64,000 nucleotides of DNA from Membranipora membranacea (Eukaryota > Bryozoa > Gymnolaemata > Cheilostomatida > Membraniporidae): contig OU612072.1 in NCBI GenBank assembly GCA_914767715.1, positions 25,918,001-25,982,000 of the forward strand, given 5' to 3'. Below, in pieces: positions 12,441 to 24,361 of the stretch (positions are counted from its first letter, which is position 1; the number at the start of each line of letters is the position of its first letter). Below the pieces are notes generated by a model. It ran no database searches. It was not told the DNA's origin and saw nothing but the letters and a program-made list of their open reading frames with translations. The position numbers and the translations under genes are program-made.

Positions 12441-15351
12441 CAAGGAGTAACAGGTTGTTTCCGGTTTCATGGCGGCAAGACGCAAATTTTAAGTGCTCTT
12501 AGAAAATTCCAAGTTATATCCAAATTTACTGATTTTAACCTTACACAATTCAAATCTTAACGTTACAAACTTTACAAAGTTTGTTTGTTCAGTCTCAGAG
12601 AGTATTTGTTCAGTACCAAAGAGTATAATTGTTCAGTACAAAGAGCTCGCTCAACAACTACTCAGTATACAGGCGTGATAGACAAACTAAAGCAGGCGGT
12701 GGTATCCTTATTGCCATCAAAATTCCATCAGTTCCACTGTGATGACCACACCCCCGCCCCCTAATAACACAAATGCCGAGATACTCTGGGCAAAAGCAAA
12801 GCTCCCTGGTCAGAAGGACCTACTCATTGGTGCCTGCTACCGCCCCAATGTATCTGACAGAACGACAATACCTGCTCTCCAACACTGCATAGAGCAATTA
12901 TTACTGAAATGTGACAAATCTATCATACTCGGTGGAGACTTCAACTGCCCTGGTTTTAACTGGAAGGATGAACAAATAAAATCAAACTCTCCCTATGTAG
13001 GGCTGCATGAAGACTTCTTGGCACTACTCTACACTTTCAGTCTAACCCAGGTAGTGAAAGAACCAACAAGGGAAAGCAACATACTCGACCTTATCGCCAT
13101 TAACATACCTGAACGCATTCTCAAAACAATAGTAATGCCAGGCATTTGTGATCAAGATGCTGTCTTCACAGAACTATCACTCAAACTTAACCAGAAACCA
13201 CAGGCACCAAGAACACTATGGCTCTACAAGCGAGCAGACTGGAAGGGCTAAACGCACATCTCGAACCAATTGTAGAAGACATAAAAGAGAGGGAACTCCC
13301 TGTAAACCTGCTATGGGAAGAGATCAAAGCAGCCCTGCTCAGTGCAGCCAATAAGTTAATCCCTAAAAAGACGACAAAGAAGAGACAATCCGGACCATGG
13401 GTCTCAGCTTGCCTAAAAAGAAAGCTTGACCTCGTCGACAGACCGTACAAAGATAGTAAGAAGTATGGTCACCTCAAAGTGGAACAACGATACCTACAGC
13501 TGAAGAGTGAGTGCCAGAGACTCCTCCGACAAGAACATAAAAGCTTTGTTAGAAACCTGCTTGAAGATGAATGCGACGATAACACAACTGCCAGCAAACG
13601 ATTCTGGGCCTATATCAAACACCAGAGGGCTGACATTGTAGGAATAAACACCCTGCGAAGCGGCTCAAGACTGCTTACCCAACCGACCGAGAAAACAGAA
13701 GCTCTAAACCGCCAATTCCAATCACACCCATCAACAAACCACGTGAATACAGCAAGTCGATGTCAAGTATCAAAGTCAATACCAACGGCGTACTGGCACA
13801 GCTTACCAAACTGAAGATCAACAAAGCCAGCGGACCAGACGACTTGATCCCACGCTTATTAAAAGAAACTGCCAACACCATCGTCGGCATATTAACACAA
13901 CTATTCCAGAAGTCACTCAACCTTGCTATCATCCCCGCCGACTGGAGGAAGGCGAATGTAACTCCTGTGTACAAAAAAGGAGATAAATACGACCCATCTA
14001 ACTATCAACTCATCAACTTAACGTGTATCACCAGCAAAATACTGGAGCACATTGTAACGAGTCAGATGATGGGATACATCGAAAGAAATAACAAACTCAA
14101 CTCCAAAAAACATGGATTTCGTAGTAAAAGAAGCTGCAAAATGCAACTGCTAGAGCTGACCACGGAAGTATCACGCCACCTAGACCAACGAGAGAAAGTA
14201 GATGCACTGATACTTGGCTTCAGCAAAGCATTTGACAAGGTGACACACAGCAAACTGATAACTAAACTAGCCAACATCGGAGTAAACAGGCAGGTAACAA
14301 ACTGGATAGAGGACTTCCTGAGGAATAGAACCCAAGTTGTAGTAGTGGATGGCTTCCACTCCTCTCCATGCGGTGTTACCTCTGGAGTGCCCCAAGGATC
14401 GGTCATGGGTCCTGTTCTTTTCCTAGTTTACATAAACGACCTCCCTGACAGCATCAGAAGCCAGGTTAGACTCTTCACTGACGACACTGTCATATACTCT
14501 ACAACCGACAAGGCAGACGAACTTCAGAAAGATCTCGCTGCGCTTGAGAAATGGGAGAAATAATGGGATATGAAGTTCAATCCCACCAAGTGCGAGCACA
14601 TAAAGTTCAGCCGCAAACGAAAGAAGTCCATCGACAACACCTATGTTCTCCACGGCATAAATATCCCCCAGGTAAATTCCACCGAGTACCTTGGAGTAAA
14701 ACTGGAAAAGGACCTACGGTGGAAAACGAACACCAATTTCATATCAGGAAAGGCAGCCAGCAGACTAGGATTCGTCTCGAGGACTATCCCATCCCCGAGA
14801 ATATGCTAGCACTGTGTGGGATCCGACCTTGACCACCACCCAGAGCAACACGCTAGAGGCTATCCAGAGAAAGACAGCTAGGTCAGTAAACAACATCAGT
14901 AGGACTGACAGGACCACAAGCACAACAGAGCTACTATGCAAGATGAACTGGGAGAAGCTATCATCCAGGAGGGAGTCAAGAAGACTTGGTTTATTTAGAG
15001 CAATGCACTTTAATGAGATTGCCACCACTATCACTGATTACATCTCCCCTCTCTCAGCTACATCTGGTTTTAGCAGGAGGCATGAAATGCAATATCACAC
15101 CCCTCACTGTAACTCATTACACCACCAGAACAACTTCTTCATCAAAACAGCGAATGCCTGGAAACAGCTACCTGTGAGCAGCAATCTCCTAGTGGCACCA
15201 CCTGTGGCAGGCTAGACTGGCATGACAGAGAATACCCGGTGATTCAATGATACCGACGCCGAACGAAATACGGAGTAGACGATTATGCCATATCTCTAGG
15301 ACCTTCAGAAGAAGTTGGAGATTACACTACAAGTAGCGAGTAAGTAAGTGG
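12429..15351 (+). mobile_element. CR1/Jockey-like LINE (LINE-c) inside AGXT2 pseudogene intron
   Basis: This is a plus-strand non-LTR element of about 2.9 kb, antisense to AGXT2. It interrupts a sequence whose uninterrupted form is readable at 16,031-16,050 and 26,960-26,980 ('GAGACGGCGTCATTCGTC'). It carries part of an APE endonuclease, an RT and a C-terminal domain, and ends in a short tail of 'AAGT' repeats. It is present only in unit 1, so it inserted after the duplication. No clear target-site duplication was seen. Confidence 0.85.
12680..15215 (+). pseudogene. LINE-c ORF2: APE endonuclease-reverse transcriptase (broken)
   Basis: The frames together give an ORF2 polyprotein. The APE part shows 'RQTKAGGGILIAIK' (about 12,684), 'GACYRPN' (12,829), 'IILGGDFNCPGFNW' (about 12,930) and 'ILDLIAIN'. 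The RT part shows 'GPDDLIPRLLKE', 'VTPVYKKGD', 'NLTCITSKILE', 'HGFRSKRSC', 'LGFSKAFDKV' (motif A), 'SGVPQGSVMGPVLFLVYIND' (motif B) and 'LFTDDTVIY' (motif C, TDD instead of the usual ADD). 'FNPTKCEHIKFSRKRK' and 'STEYLGVKLEKDLRW' follow. Frame changes near 12,735, 13,220-13,250, 13,745 and after 14,790, and a TAA near 14,561, make it non-functional. Confidence 0.85.
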
Positions 15352-16245
15352 TGTCATTCGTCAAGTATAGCCCTGTTTCCTGCAATTGACCCTAATGTAG
15401 CCAAACTAAACTCTAGCCAATATTTCCTCCCAAAAAGTAAGTTTTTGGTACTGCAGCAGAAGGAGTGGGAGTTAATCCGAATGCAAGCAAGGTGGAAAAA
15501 ACAACAGGATCTAGACACACATTTTTATGCATATCTGAATCACTGTGTTTGATGTAATTACTATAAATTACATTCTCTAATCTGATATAATTTCACTATT
15601 ATTTTATGCATTACTTTATTACAATTTTTACCAGCATCATCATAATCAATAAAGAAGCAGTTAGCCTTCAAACTTGTGTTGTGCTGCATCTGATAACAGT
15701 CCTAAATTACAGGGTCAGCTACACGCTAGGTTCACAATTTGTATTACATTTCTCTGCACATTAAGCAAACCAAGGTCAACAGCCTATTTTACGGTCCAAA
15801 TCATGAAATATCAAACCATGATCCCAGCATTTTAATTAGAAAATAAAATACACACAGCCAGCTGCAGATCAGAGGCTAAGTTTATATTTCAGCAGAATTT
15901 AAAATTAGTTTACCTTTAAATTTTAACACTCATTTGTTTGACTCTGACATCAATGTCATGTAACTGCAGATCATGGTATAAATAACCTCAGGGACATGGC
16001 AGGGCAGAAGAATATCCAGAATATCATATATTTGAGACGGCGTCATTCGTCAAGTATAGCCCTATTTCCTGCAATTGACTTTATAGAGGCTAGTTGATCA
16101 CCATAATTTTTGACAAGCGCAAAATGCCTCAAATATATATTGAGTAGGTAGTTAACATTAAGTAACCCCTAATGTAGCCAAACTAAACTCTAGCCAATAT
16201 TTCCTCCCAAAAGTAAGTATAATGCTGTATTGTATACACACTCAC
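15352..16245. other. Rearranged AGXT2 intron fragments
   Basis: A patchwork of AGXT2 intron debris. 15,440-15,520 repeats the exon 2 downstream flank seen at 16,483-16,550. 15,522 onward starts a block ('TTTTTATGCATATCTGAATC') that also begins the unit 2 copy at 26,449. 15,718-16,042 duplicates 12,105-12,440. No coding sequence. Confidence 0.65.
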
Positions 16246-16281
16246 ATTGAGAGGGTCCGGGAGCTTTGAGGTGAGCCTGTT
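16246..16281 (-). pseudogene. AGXT2 pseudogene exon 3, 3' remnant
   Basis: Only the last codons of exon 3 remain ('LTSKLPDPLN') with the donor GTGAGTG. The exon stops at a run of about 16 G on the plus strand (16,281-16,297). The upstream two thirds of the exon, present at 53,666-53,776 in the intact gene, are gone. Confidence 0.8.
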
Positions 16282-16554
16282 GGGGGGGGGGGGGGGGCAT
16301 TTGCTTCACTCTTAAGATAACCTAACAACCAATGATCTAATCCAGGTCTGAGGAGACAACCTACTCTTTTATCTATCCTATAGTGTGTCAGAGGTTACTC
16401 AGATAGTCAATTAAGCAATATAATCAAGTCAGCCTTAGATCAAGTTAATTTTTCTGAATTTTATGTTGCTCTCATTTTTTGGTACTGCAGCTGAAGGAGT
16501 GGGAGTAAATCCGAATGCAAGCAAGGTGGAAAAGACAACAGGATCTAGACACAC

Positions 16555-16661
16555 CTCTTGTACTTTTGGATGGGCATGTCCAGCTATAACAGTAGCTATA
16601 ATACCAGCGATCATGTCGTTATACATGTTACCCTCCAGATCATATAACCACTGCATGTGTC
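16555..16661 (-). pseudogene. AGXT2 pseudogene exon 2 (unit 1)
   Basis: 107 nt against 104 in the intact gene. One extra codon follows 'MIAGI', and the conserved 'NRYLD' has become 'NMYND'. Splice sites are kept. The same two changes are in the unit 2 copy (27,371-27,477), so units 1 and 2 share an already altered ancestor. Confidence 0.88.
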
Positions 16662-16689
16662 CTACAATCATACAAAAATAACCATCAGG

Positions 16690-16945
16690 TCAAACAATCA
16701 GGTCAAGTAATCACGTTATGTCTAATAATCAGGTCAAGTAATCGAGACATGTCTAATAACCAGGTCAAGAATTCAATTCATGTCCAATAATTAGGTCAAG
16801 TAATCAAGGCATGTCTAATAATCAGGTCAAGTAATCAAGTCATGTCCAATAATCAGTTCAAGTTGTCAAGTCATGTCTAATATTCATGTCAAGTATTCAA
16901 GTCAAGTCTAATAATCAGGTCAAGTAATGGAGTTCAATAATCAGG
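16690..16945 (+). repeat. ~31-bp minisatellite 'ATCAGGTCAAGTAATCA' (unit 1)
   Basis: About eight imperfect units of 'AATAATCAGGTCAAGTAATC' plus 'AAGTCATGTCT' lie in AGXT2 intron 1, just upstream of exon 2 in transcript sense. The repeat is also at 27,500-27,760, and as about two units in the intact gene (55,594-55,655), after which the units stop aligning for a while. Confidence 0.9.
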
Positions 16946-17229
16946 CATTAACTAAATGAAAATTGATAAAAATATATTTTTAAAAGGATATAAAACATGC
17001 AGCGGTGTGGTCTGTTGGTGGTGTGGTGTGGTCCACGCATGAGAGCCAAGACTAGAGAGGCGACCACCCTATTGAAGAAAACTGAGACCACCCTGGTTCG
17101 ACCGAAACACAAGGGAGACCAAACCACCGATGCCACCTACCCACCACCCTCCCAAAAGGACCCCGCCAGGTGATCCAGCAGACCAGAATGCCCGACCCCC
17201 TCCACTCCAATAAAATAGCTGTTGAACAA

Positions 17230-18410
17230 CTGCACCTCTTTAGTCAACAGCGACCTTTTCTTTTCCCCAATTGTTGGCCCTCAGAGGTTTGAAAATTGCT
17301 GACGGCTGTGTTTTTTCAAACTTATGGGATTTCGTAATAATTTCCTTCTCATGGACTTATTTTGGAAATAAAAGGTTAATAAGCAGTATTTACAGTGCAT
17401 GAAAATTGGCATTATTTTATTGTTGGGTGCTTTAAAAGTTACTTGATTGGTTTTGACAGTGTTTAGTAAGAGGCGATTTGCTTTGCACCACTCTACAACT
17501 TTACAGAGGTTTTCTTTCAAAGTCGGTGGGTCTGACCAGAAAATATTAGTGTCATCTGAAAATAATATATATACCAGTTGTGGTGCCTATCTAATCAGAT
17601 AATTTAAAAAGATTTAAAATAGAACTGGGCCCAATTTTTACTTTTTCTATGGTTGAACAAAAGTCGTCAATTTTTACAAACTGTTTACGTTCTGATAAAT
17701 ATGATCACATTAAAATTATGGCTCTTTGTGCAAAACTATAAAATGGCAGCTTTTTGAAGTAAAGTATCATGGTGGATAGTATCGAATGCTTTGCTAAAAT
17801 CTATAAAAACTCCTTGTTTGATTCAACTTTTACAAAATCTTTTCTGTAATTTTTCCATTTATTTAGAAATAGCTAGACAATTGTTTTTGCTTTCTCTAAT
17901 GCCAAAATAGTTGGTATAAACTGGATTGTTTCAAAAAGTGAATGATACACTTCAGATTTGACCCAAAAGACTTGATGATCTTTGTCAGAGGTTCATCATT
18001 AGTTACCAGGATATTTGCGATGATGAGAGATCCGTCAGCTCCATGGCTACTGTCATCAGCTGGCTAGCTGTCGATTGCTGATTTAGAGTCTCATCAGCAC
18101 TTCCCAGGTGTTTCACTTTTGCTCGTAGATCCTCAACTTCTCTGCTTACGAAATCAAGAGGGTTAACCACCTGGGTATGTTCTTTTTCAATGGCTGCCAT
18201 CTTCTCTGCTAATTTCTGAATTTTTTACATAAGTAGCTTGTACTGGGTTTCTGTTGATATCTTGTGTTCATCAAGTTTGTCTTAAATCTGTTGGAATTGA
18301 GATTCCCGATCGTTAGCAGCGCCATCATCCGCTGATGCTGACTTTCCAGGCAAGCTTTTACCCCAGATGCCATTATGTGGTAATGAGTCTCACCCAATTT
18401 AGCAGCAGTT
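17230..18410 (-). mobile_element. Degraded, internally deleted LINE relic (LINE-e, unit 1)
   Basis: On the minus strand, two ORF types are fused by an internal deletion. From 18,380 down to 18,003 there is a frame-broken ORF1-like stretch with a predicted coiled coil: 'DKLDEHKISTETQYKLL', then 'KIQKLAEKMAAIEKEHTQVV' and 'FVSREVEDLRAKVK'. From about 17,815 down to 17,440 RT motifs remain: 'FIDFSKAFDTIHHDTLL' (motif A), 'LFSDDTNIF' (motif C) and 'VVEWCKANRLLLNTVKTN'. Most of ORF2 is absent. It lies in the region homologous to intron 1. A copy is at 28,120-29,250. Confidence 0.7.
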
Positions 18411-21000
18411 CACAATCGGATGATCAGTTCCCTGCCCCTACTTCCAGACAGCACTGATTTTTATCCTTTTTCTGTTTCCTTTCTGGAATTTGTAGTATAG
18501 ATTAGATCGATCAATTAGTAAGCTGCAGTGATAAGCAAGCATGCAAGTCAAGCACAACCATTCGCAACGAAAGCTAATATCATTTGATAGCAATATCTCC
18601 CCGCCTGTAAAGGGCGTAGGGCACTAGTACAGTTTTTATGCCCAAAGAGATATAATATATATTCTGATATCACATGGTCTGCTGGTTTTTGACCAGGATA
18701 ATATAGCTTAGTGGTTATTGTATTTAATGGTAATCTCCCTAATTGTATTATCTGGTCAGGTAATAAAATAGAAAATCCGGTTGTGTTGTGTCCGGGTGTT
18801 GAAGAAAGATCCGCTAGCAAGAATTAAGATCCTATCCCATGTCACATGTTCTCTTAAGACTTTCCTGGTAATCCAAGAATCATTCATTGGATCAGAGGTA
18901 ACAAGTAGTCATGGGTAGACCATCAAAGTGATGTTTTTTTTGTAATTTAGCTATTAGAGCTGCACACAAAATATATAATTTTATTGCAAGTTGATTGTGC
19001 TGAATTACCTTGTGCCTAACACTGATTATCAGACACTAGCAAAAGGTAGTCAACAAAGGACCTATCATTAATGTAGGTCATATATTTATCACCACATGAT
19101 TACCGTTAGGCTTTTTTAATTTGCATCTTCAAAGGTCTATAAGGTTCATCTATAAGGTTCATCTATAAGGTTCATCTATAAGGTTCATCTATAAGATTCA
19201 TCTATAAGGTTCATGGAGCTTTTGCATCTTTCTCTTATAATGAGGTTGACATTGATTGAATGAAATTAAATAAATATGACATACATTCATCAGAGTGTGG
19301 TCAATTTTTCCAGGGACTTTTGACTGCTTTCGAGGTAAGGGTGACTCAGCAATACTGAACCACAACATCGATGTGCTCGGCACTTATATCAAAGGCTGAT
19401 TTTAAATATTGATTGCTAAGAGTGATAGCCAAATATGTACAATCTGAAGTTTAATTAATTTGTTGATAATCTTTCTTAAATGAGATTACAATTGAAGAAA
19501 TGAGTTTAAGCGTTTTGTGTCAATGTGACAGAAAACAGTGACAAAAGCCCCTTTTTTGTAAATTCTTCCCTGTCATACTTTGATTGTCTGTGCCTATCAT
19601 AATTGGTTTGGTTTGTCATTATTAATATTTAAATAATGTCAGGCAAGTTTTAACTTCGTTCATAATGTCCTCATCTCATCCCTCAAAAATAAAACTGGCA
19701 AATACCTCCATTTCTTCGATTTAAATCTATTTAAAGAAAGCTTTGGCTAAGTTAAAATGCAGCATGTACATCAATCTTAGTGGTCTGAAGGTTTAATCAG
19801 CCTTTGATTTATGTGCTGGGCACATCAATGTGGTGGTTTAGTTTTGCTGAATCACCCTTCCGTTGTAGGCACGAACAAGCCCTAGAAATATGTCTACCTT
19901 ATTATATGAGAAAAATGTGTTGTTTTGTTTCTTGAGGTTTTTCTCTGATGGGATTTTGGGTGTTGATCCACCGCGGTCTTGACACAGAGCAGAGTCATTA
20001 CCTTTCTTACTGTCAGATTTTTCATACTTCTCAGCTATGGTTCAATACTTATTTTCACAAAAATCAAAAATATTTTATCTCATCCGTCATCTGATTTACA
20101 AGTCTTTTGGTTCAGATATTAATGTTCCTTGCTTAGGTTTGATCTTACAAGTTTTGTTGTTTGAGGGTCGGGTTAAGGTCACAAAAACATTTATACTCAG
20201 CGCCAACAAGATTGTCTTCAGAGACAAGAGGTGTGAATAATCTCCCCTAGGATACAGCGCATATAAACCATAAATGCAAATTATATTGTTAAGCTTACTT
20301 AAAGAAATCTTGTGACATAGTAAAGATACATGAAGATGTCATGTCTCATGAGGTGACTGTACTGCATCAATGTTGAGATGCATGAACTATTTTTGGGTAA
20401 GGATACGATACATTACCAGAGTGCTTACATGTCATACCGTCGGAGTTACCATTCTTCTCAGTAATCAGCCGATAACTCCATTACTGATTTTGATGACAAT
20501 TACAAACATTAGCTGTTATCTTGCTATCTGATTTGTAAATGTCTGTTGTTTGAGATATTCTATGGGTGTGTATCACGGGCTCAAGTGTTATTCCCCTCTT
20601 AATACCATCATGTATAGACAGCATCTGTACATATAAGTCACAAACAGTTGACCACAAACATCGCAGAAAAATTGTGTTAGTTATATACAGTCTTTTCTGT
20701 TGCCATAGTAAAGGACAACTCGTTGGAAGACGAATACTATGACATGACCGAGTTTACAAAAAGTTATTTCTCTGTCTAAACCAGAGGGGGTGTAGAATGT
20801 AGGATGTGGTCATATTTTATCAACGTTCCTCTGTCCATATGGACTAATATTGAGTTAATGTGCTTTTGCTTTGTTTATTCTGCTAACTTTGAATATCAGA
20901 TGCGAAGATTAATTTATGCGCCCAAGTCTTGGTTTCAGGGATTTATCGTCCAGTGGTAAACAGGATTTACTTTTTTGCCAAGATATGTTTTAGCACCAAT
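18411..21000. other. Non-genic; partly homologous to AGXT2 intron 1
   Basis: 18,720-19,010 is recognisably related to 55,740-56,000 in the intact gene's intron 1 ('CTGGTCAG', 'AATCCGGTTGTG'). The rest is shared with unit 2 (29,570-32,150). No exon 1 of AGXT2 was found. ORFs here (for example 20,037-20,240 plus) are short and unremarkable. Confidence 0.55.
19137..19213 (+). repeat. 15-bp tandem repeat 'ATAAGGTTCATCT'
   Basis: Five to six units of 'CTATAAGGTTCAT' spaced 15 bp apart. The unit 2 counterpart (30,790-30,830) has only one or two units, so the array expanded in unit 1 after duplication. Confidence 0.9.
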
Positions 21001-23329
21001 TAAAACATAATGCTCAAACTACTGTTCAAACGATATCATCACATGTCAAAGATCTAGAGAAAAATCATCCAGATTCCTGCATCATCGTGATGGGTGATTT
21101 CAATCAGCTACCCTTAAAGCTTGCTGGATATTACCAATCAGTGAAAGCACCAACACGTAAAAACAGAATTCTAGGTAAATGCTACATTAGGATTGAAGAT
21201 GCGTTCAAACAATGTTGACAACGAGCTAAGCTTGGTGAATCTGACCATTATTTAACACATCTCATTCCTACCTACACTCCGTTATCCAAGTGCAAACCCA
21301 CTAGAATAACTCGTCGTACCTATTCTGAAGAAAACTGTGAAAATCTGCAAGCTGCTCTTGACATCACTATTTGGGACAATTTAATTTCTGACAATGATGA
21401 CCTTGATAAACAAACAGATATTATCACTGACTATATTAACTTTTGTACCGATCTGTGCATACCAGAGAAGAGCGTCAGAGTTTGCACAAATCAAAAACCC
21501 TGGATCAATAAACAAATATCGGAGATGATCGATGAGAAATAACAAGCCCACAAAACTGGTAACCGTAAACTCTGCAACAAACTCAAACGCGACATCAATA
21601 AATCTATTAAAGAAGCCAAAGAAGAATACTCTCGGAAAATACAGCGTAACCAAGCGAAAGAACCTGCTAAAGCCTGGACTGACATTAAAAATATTAGTGG
21701 ATTACCTACTAATAGCCCAAAACCAACTCAACAAAATCCATTCAACTCAGATGACCTAAACACCTTCTTCACAAGATTTGAGAAGCCTCTTGCTGACCAT
21801 CCTGACATCAACAACAACGCCACCATAGCACCACCTTTAGAAATAGAAGAGGCTACTGTCTTAAAGCAGTTGAAATCGTTGAACTCGAGGAAAGGTCCAG
21901 GCCCTGATGGCCTCATCCCCAAAGTTCTTAAGCTATGTGCCTATCAACTGGCGCCTGTCATAACGAAACTGTTCAATTTATCTATCACGTCTAAGTCAAC
22001 CCCTACTTCCTGGAAATCGGCCATTATCGAACCCCTACCCAAAGTTAAGAATCCCGATAAACTTAAACAATACAGACCAATTATAGCGCTCACCAGTTGC
22101 CTGTGCAAAATGATGGAGAGACTTGTTAAACATTACATTATTACTCATACAGCTATGGACCGCCTTCAGTTTGCTTATTGTGCAAATCGCTCAACTCAAG
22201 ATGCCCTTTTATGCCTCACTACTACCATCACAGATTTCATTGACAAGAAAGCTTCAAATTATGCCAGGTGTCTGTTCCTTGACTTTTCTTCTGCATTCAA
22301 CACAATACATGTTCCAGACTTAATCTCGCAACTATCACATCTTGACTCCATTGTCACTGAATGGATATACAGCTTCCTAAGGAATCGCACCCAAAGAACA
22401 ATAGTAGATGGCAATATCTCAAAACCCATCATAGCCAACACTGGCACTCCCCAGGGTTGCTGTTTATCTCCACTTCTGTTTTCAATATATACCAATACGA
22501 TTACCTCAGACTTGAGTAACATTACTGTCATTAAATAGCAGACGACTCCAGTCCTATGTAATTGGATGCATATCAAATCAATCAGATCTTAGTGCCTATC
22601 TTGATGAGATTAGTAGAATTTCAAAGCAATGTTGTGATTTAAACCTATTTTTAACCGCCTCCAAGACTCAAGAACTGATGTTTCCTACTTAGCTTGTTAC
22701 GCCCATTACCCCTACTCTTATCCTTAACGGCACGGAAGTTGATTTTTGTGACAAAGTAAAATACCTTAGTGTTACTGTTGACGATAAACTCCGCTATCAT
22801 GATCATGTGCAATCCATAGTGACTACTGCATCTCAACGCACGTATATTGTGAAAAATTTTGTATACTATAGCTCAAAGCCCCTTACTCATATGTTATTCA
22901 AGAGTTTTATTGTATCCCTCTTCACTTACTGTCTCCCCATTCTTTTTACAAGCATCCATGCAAGCGACAACAAGTCCTTACGCAAAATATTTAAAGATGC
23001 CGCCAAGTTAGGGATTGAGCACCCGATATAGATGCTCTGGTGGCCAAGCAGATCAAGACACATGGACTACGGTACATACAAGATGAAGAGCACTTTATCA
23101 ATGACTTTCTAACTAAATGCCCCTCAGGTCGCTACCGCACCGTTAAATATTGGGGTACATGGGGTAGAGACAGCTTTCTAAAACATCTCATACATACACT
23201 TAATAATATACTATTCTAAAAAACTTTTTATACAACCGAGATCTGATTTTTTCCATGTTTTTCTTTCTTGTCAGTATTAGCAACGTATTTCGTGACAAAT
23301 TTTTGTCTATAATAGTAATAAATCCATCC
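21000..23329 (+). mobile_element. Rex1/CR1-like LINE (LINE-d), unit 1 only
   Basis: A 2.3-kb 5'-truncated LINE. Unit 2 has the empty site at 32,168-32,180 ('AGCACCAAAATCTGTCAGG'), which places the insertion after 20,999 and before about 23,330 and leaves at most an AA target duplication. It starts within the APE domain and ends 'GTAATAAATCCATCC', as LINE-b does. Confidence 0.9.
21030..23220 (+). pseudogene. LINE-d ORF2: partial APE and reverse transcriptase (broken)
   Basis: Read in conceptual order: 'CIIVMGDFNQLPLKLAGYY' (APE, about 21,085), 'KPWINKQIS', 'KSLNSRKGPGPDGLIPKVLK' (21,873), 'RPIIALTSCLCKMMERL', 'QFAYCANRSTQDAL', 'LFLDFSSAFNTI' (motif A, about 22,273), 'GTPQGCCLSPLLFSIYTN' (motif B), 'ADDSSP' (motif C remnant after a shift at about 22,535), 'KVKYLSVTVDDKLRYHDHVQ' and a C-terminus 'FLTKCPSGRYRTVKYW' ... 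'LNNILF'. Stops at about 21,218, 21,539 and 22,690 and the frameshift show it is dead. Confidence 0.87.
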
Positions 23330-23702
23330 AAAATCTGTCAGGACAAACTATTGGTCTGTTCAAGTTTTTAATGTTTGGTTCAATCAAATTTGTAATACAT
23401 TGCACTCTTAGTTGTTGCCCTACAGTCACATTTATGTTTAGAGCAAGGCATGATTTAAAATAAACCTTTCTGGTGGATGTCCTTATCTATAATATCTTAT
23501 CTCTATTACTGCTATATAAAATCAATTCTCATCTCATCAAGAGTTTGAGTGAGGCTTTATTGCTTTCAAAATTTAAGTGACAGTTAAAAATAACAGTTAT
23601 GAAATATAAAAAAAAGACAAACCAATCAGTAATTTTGTTTCATTTTAAAAAAACTAGTGTCATTTGAGCATTAAAGTAGCTGCAGTTAGAAGTTCAAACT
23701 AC

Positions 23703-23773
23703 CTTTAGATATATTCACAAGTGCCTCCCTCACAAGTTTCAGATCTGTGATAGCGATTATCCATGATCCGTCG
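23703..23773 (-). other. Possible orphan exon (unit 1)
   Basis: A 71-nt stretch bounded on the minus strand by a good acceptor (TTCTGAACAG) and a GTAG donor, both kept in unit 2 (32,541-32,617). In one frame it reads 'DGSWIIAITDLKLVREALVN' and on to 'ISK'. Unit 2 reads 'DVSVSVIIAITDLKRVREAL' and differs in length by 6 nt, which keeps the frame. I do not recognise the family. It might be a remnant of a second gene on the AGXT2 strand, or chance. Confidence 0.35.
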
Positions 23774-24261
23774 CTGTTCAGAAATAAATATAAATATATG
23801 ATGAATTAAATGAAAGTTTGACATGAGAAGATGATGGATACTGATCTGGACTAAACACCACAACTTTTATTAACCCACCGTATTTCCCACTCTGATGAAA
23901 AAACAGTGATGCGTGAGATTTTTCAAAGTCTTGGTTCACATAATTGATTTGTAGTTGTTAAAGCTTCCTGATATTTCTGATAAAATAATACACACAGCAA
24001 GAAATAATATCAACATTAGTTCTGGAGCATTTTCTTCAGACCACAAAACCGGAAGTTTGATGGGGGGATGAAGATTCCATGATCAGTAGATATAGAATAG
24101 AACTGGTGTGCAGGTTTTCCTGAGGACCAAGATGACCCTGTGTAATCTAACTTGTGCACAGATGATTCTGTAACTTTTTCATTTATTTATTTTTTAGCAG
24201 TGTACCAATGATGATTTCTTTAGGTGTAGAAATCAAATTTCTGAATTCACAGTTAACTAAC

Positions 24262-24361
24262 TGTGTGACGGCTTTTTTGTCGACCTCATTCTCAACCTAC
24301 GATGGCCATCAGCAACAACAATCATCATCATCAGTATCGCCAAAACAGCTACCAACCTCAT
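24262..24361 (-). other. Possible secretory-leader exon (unit 1)
   Basis: Starting at ATG 24,361, the minus strand encodes 'MRLVAVLAILMMMIVVADG', a plausible signal peptide, then a basic stretch 'HRRLRMRSTKKPSHS', with a possible GTTAGT donor. The unit 2 copy (33,116-33,218) keeps the leader ('MRLVAAFAILMMMIVVADG') but has a different tail. The frame does not join directly to the orphan exon at 23,703. No mature product can be assigned. Confidence 0.35.

Larger units (their letters stand above)
9289..16661 (-). pseudogene. AGXT2-like pseudogene of unit 1
   Basis: This is a decayed paralogue of the intact AGXT2-type gene at 46,979-56,925. In transcript order it keeps exon 2 (16,555-16,661), the end of exon 3 (16,246-16,281), exon 4 (11,451-11,639), exon 5 (10,738-10,933), exon 8 (10,382-10,504), exon 9 (9,893-9,968) and exon 10 (9,289-9,406). 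Exons 6a, 6b and 7, which hold the PLP lysine, are gone: about 2.3 kb in the intact gene corresponds to about 230 bp here. Exon 4 has a TGA and a lost acceptor, exon 5 lacks 2 nt, and exon 10 lacks 16 nt. No exon 1 was found. A LINE interrupts intron 3. It cannot make an active enzyme. Confidence 0.9.

Noticed and set aside
13187-14653. Several minus-strand open frames of 76-114 codons
   Set aside because: They are shadows of the plus-strand LINE-c ORF2.
16281-16297. Run of about 16 G as a telomere-like or regulatory site
   Set aside because: Single homopolymer at a deletion scar in exon 3; similar G runs at 32,910 and 50,505 share no context.
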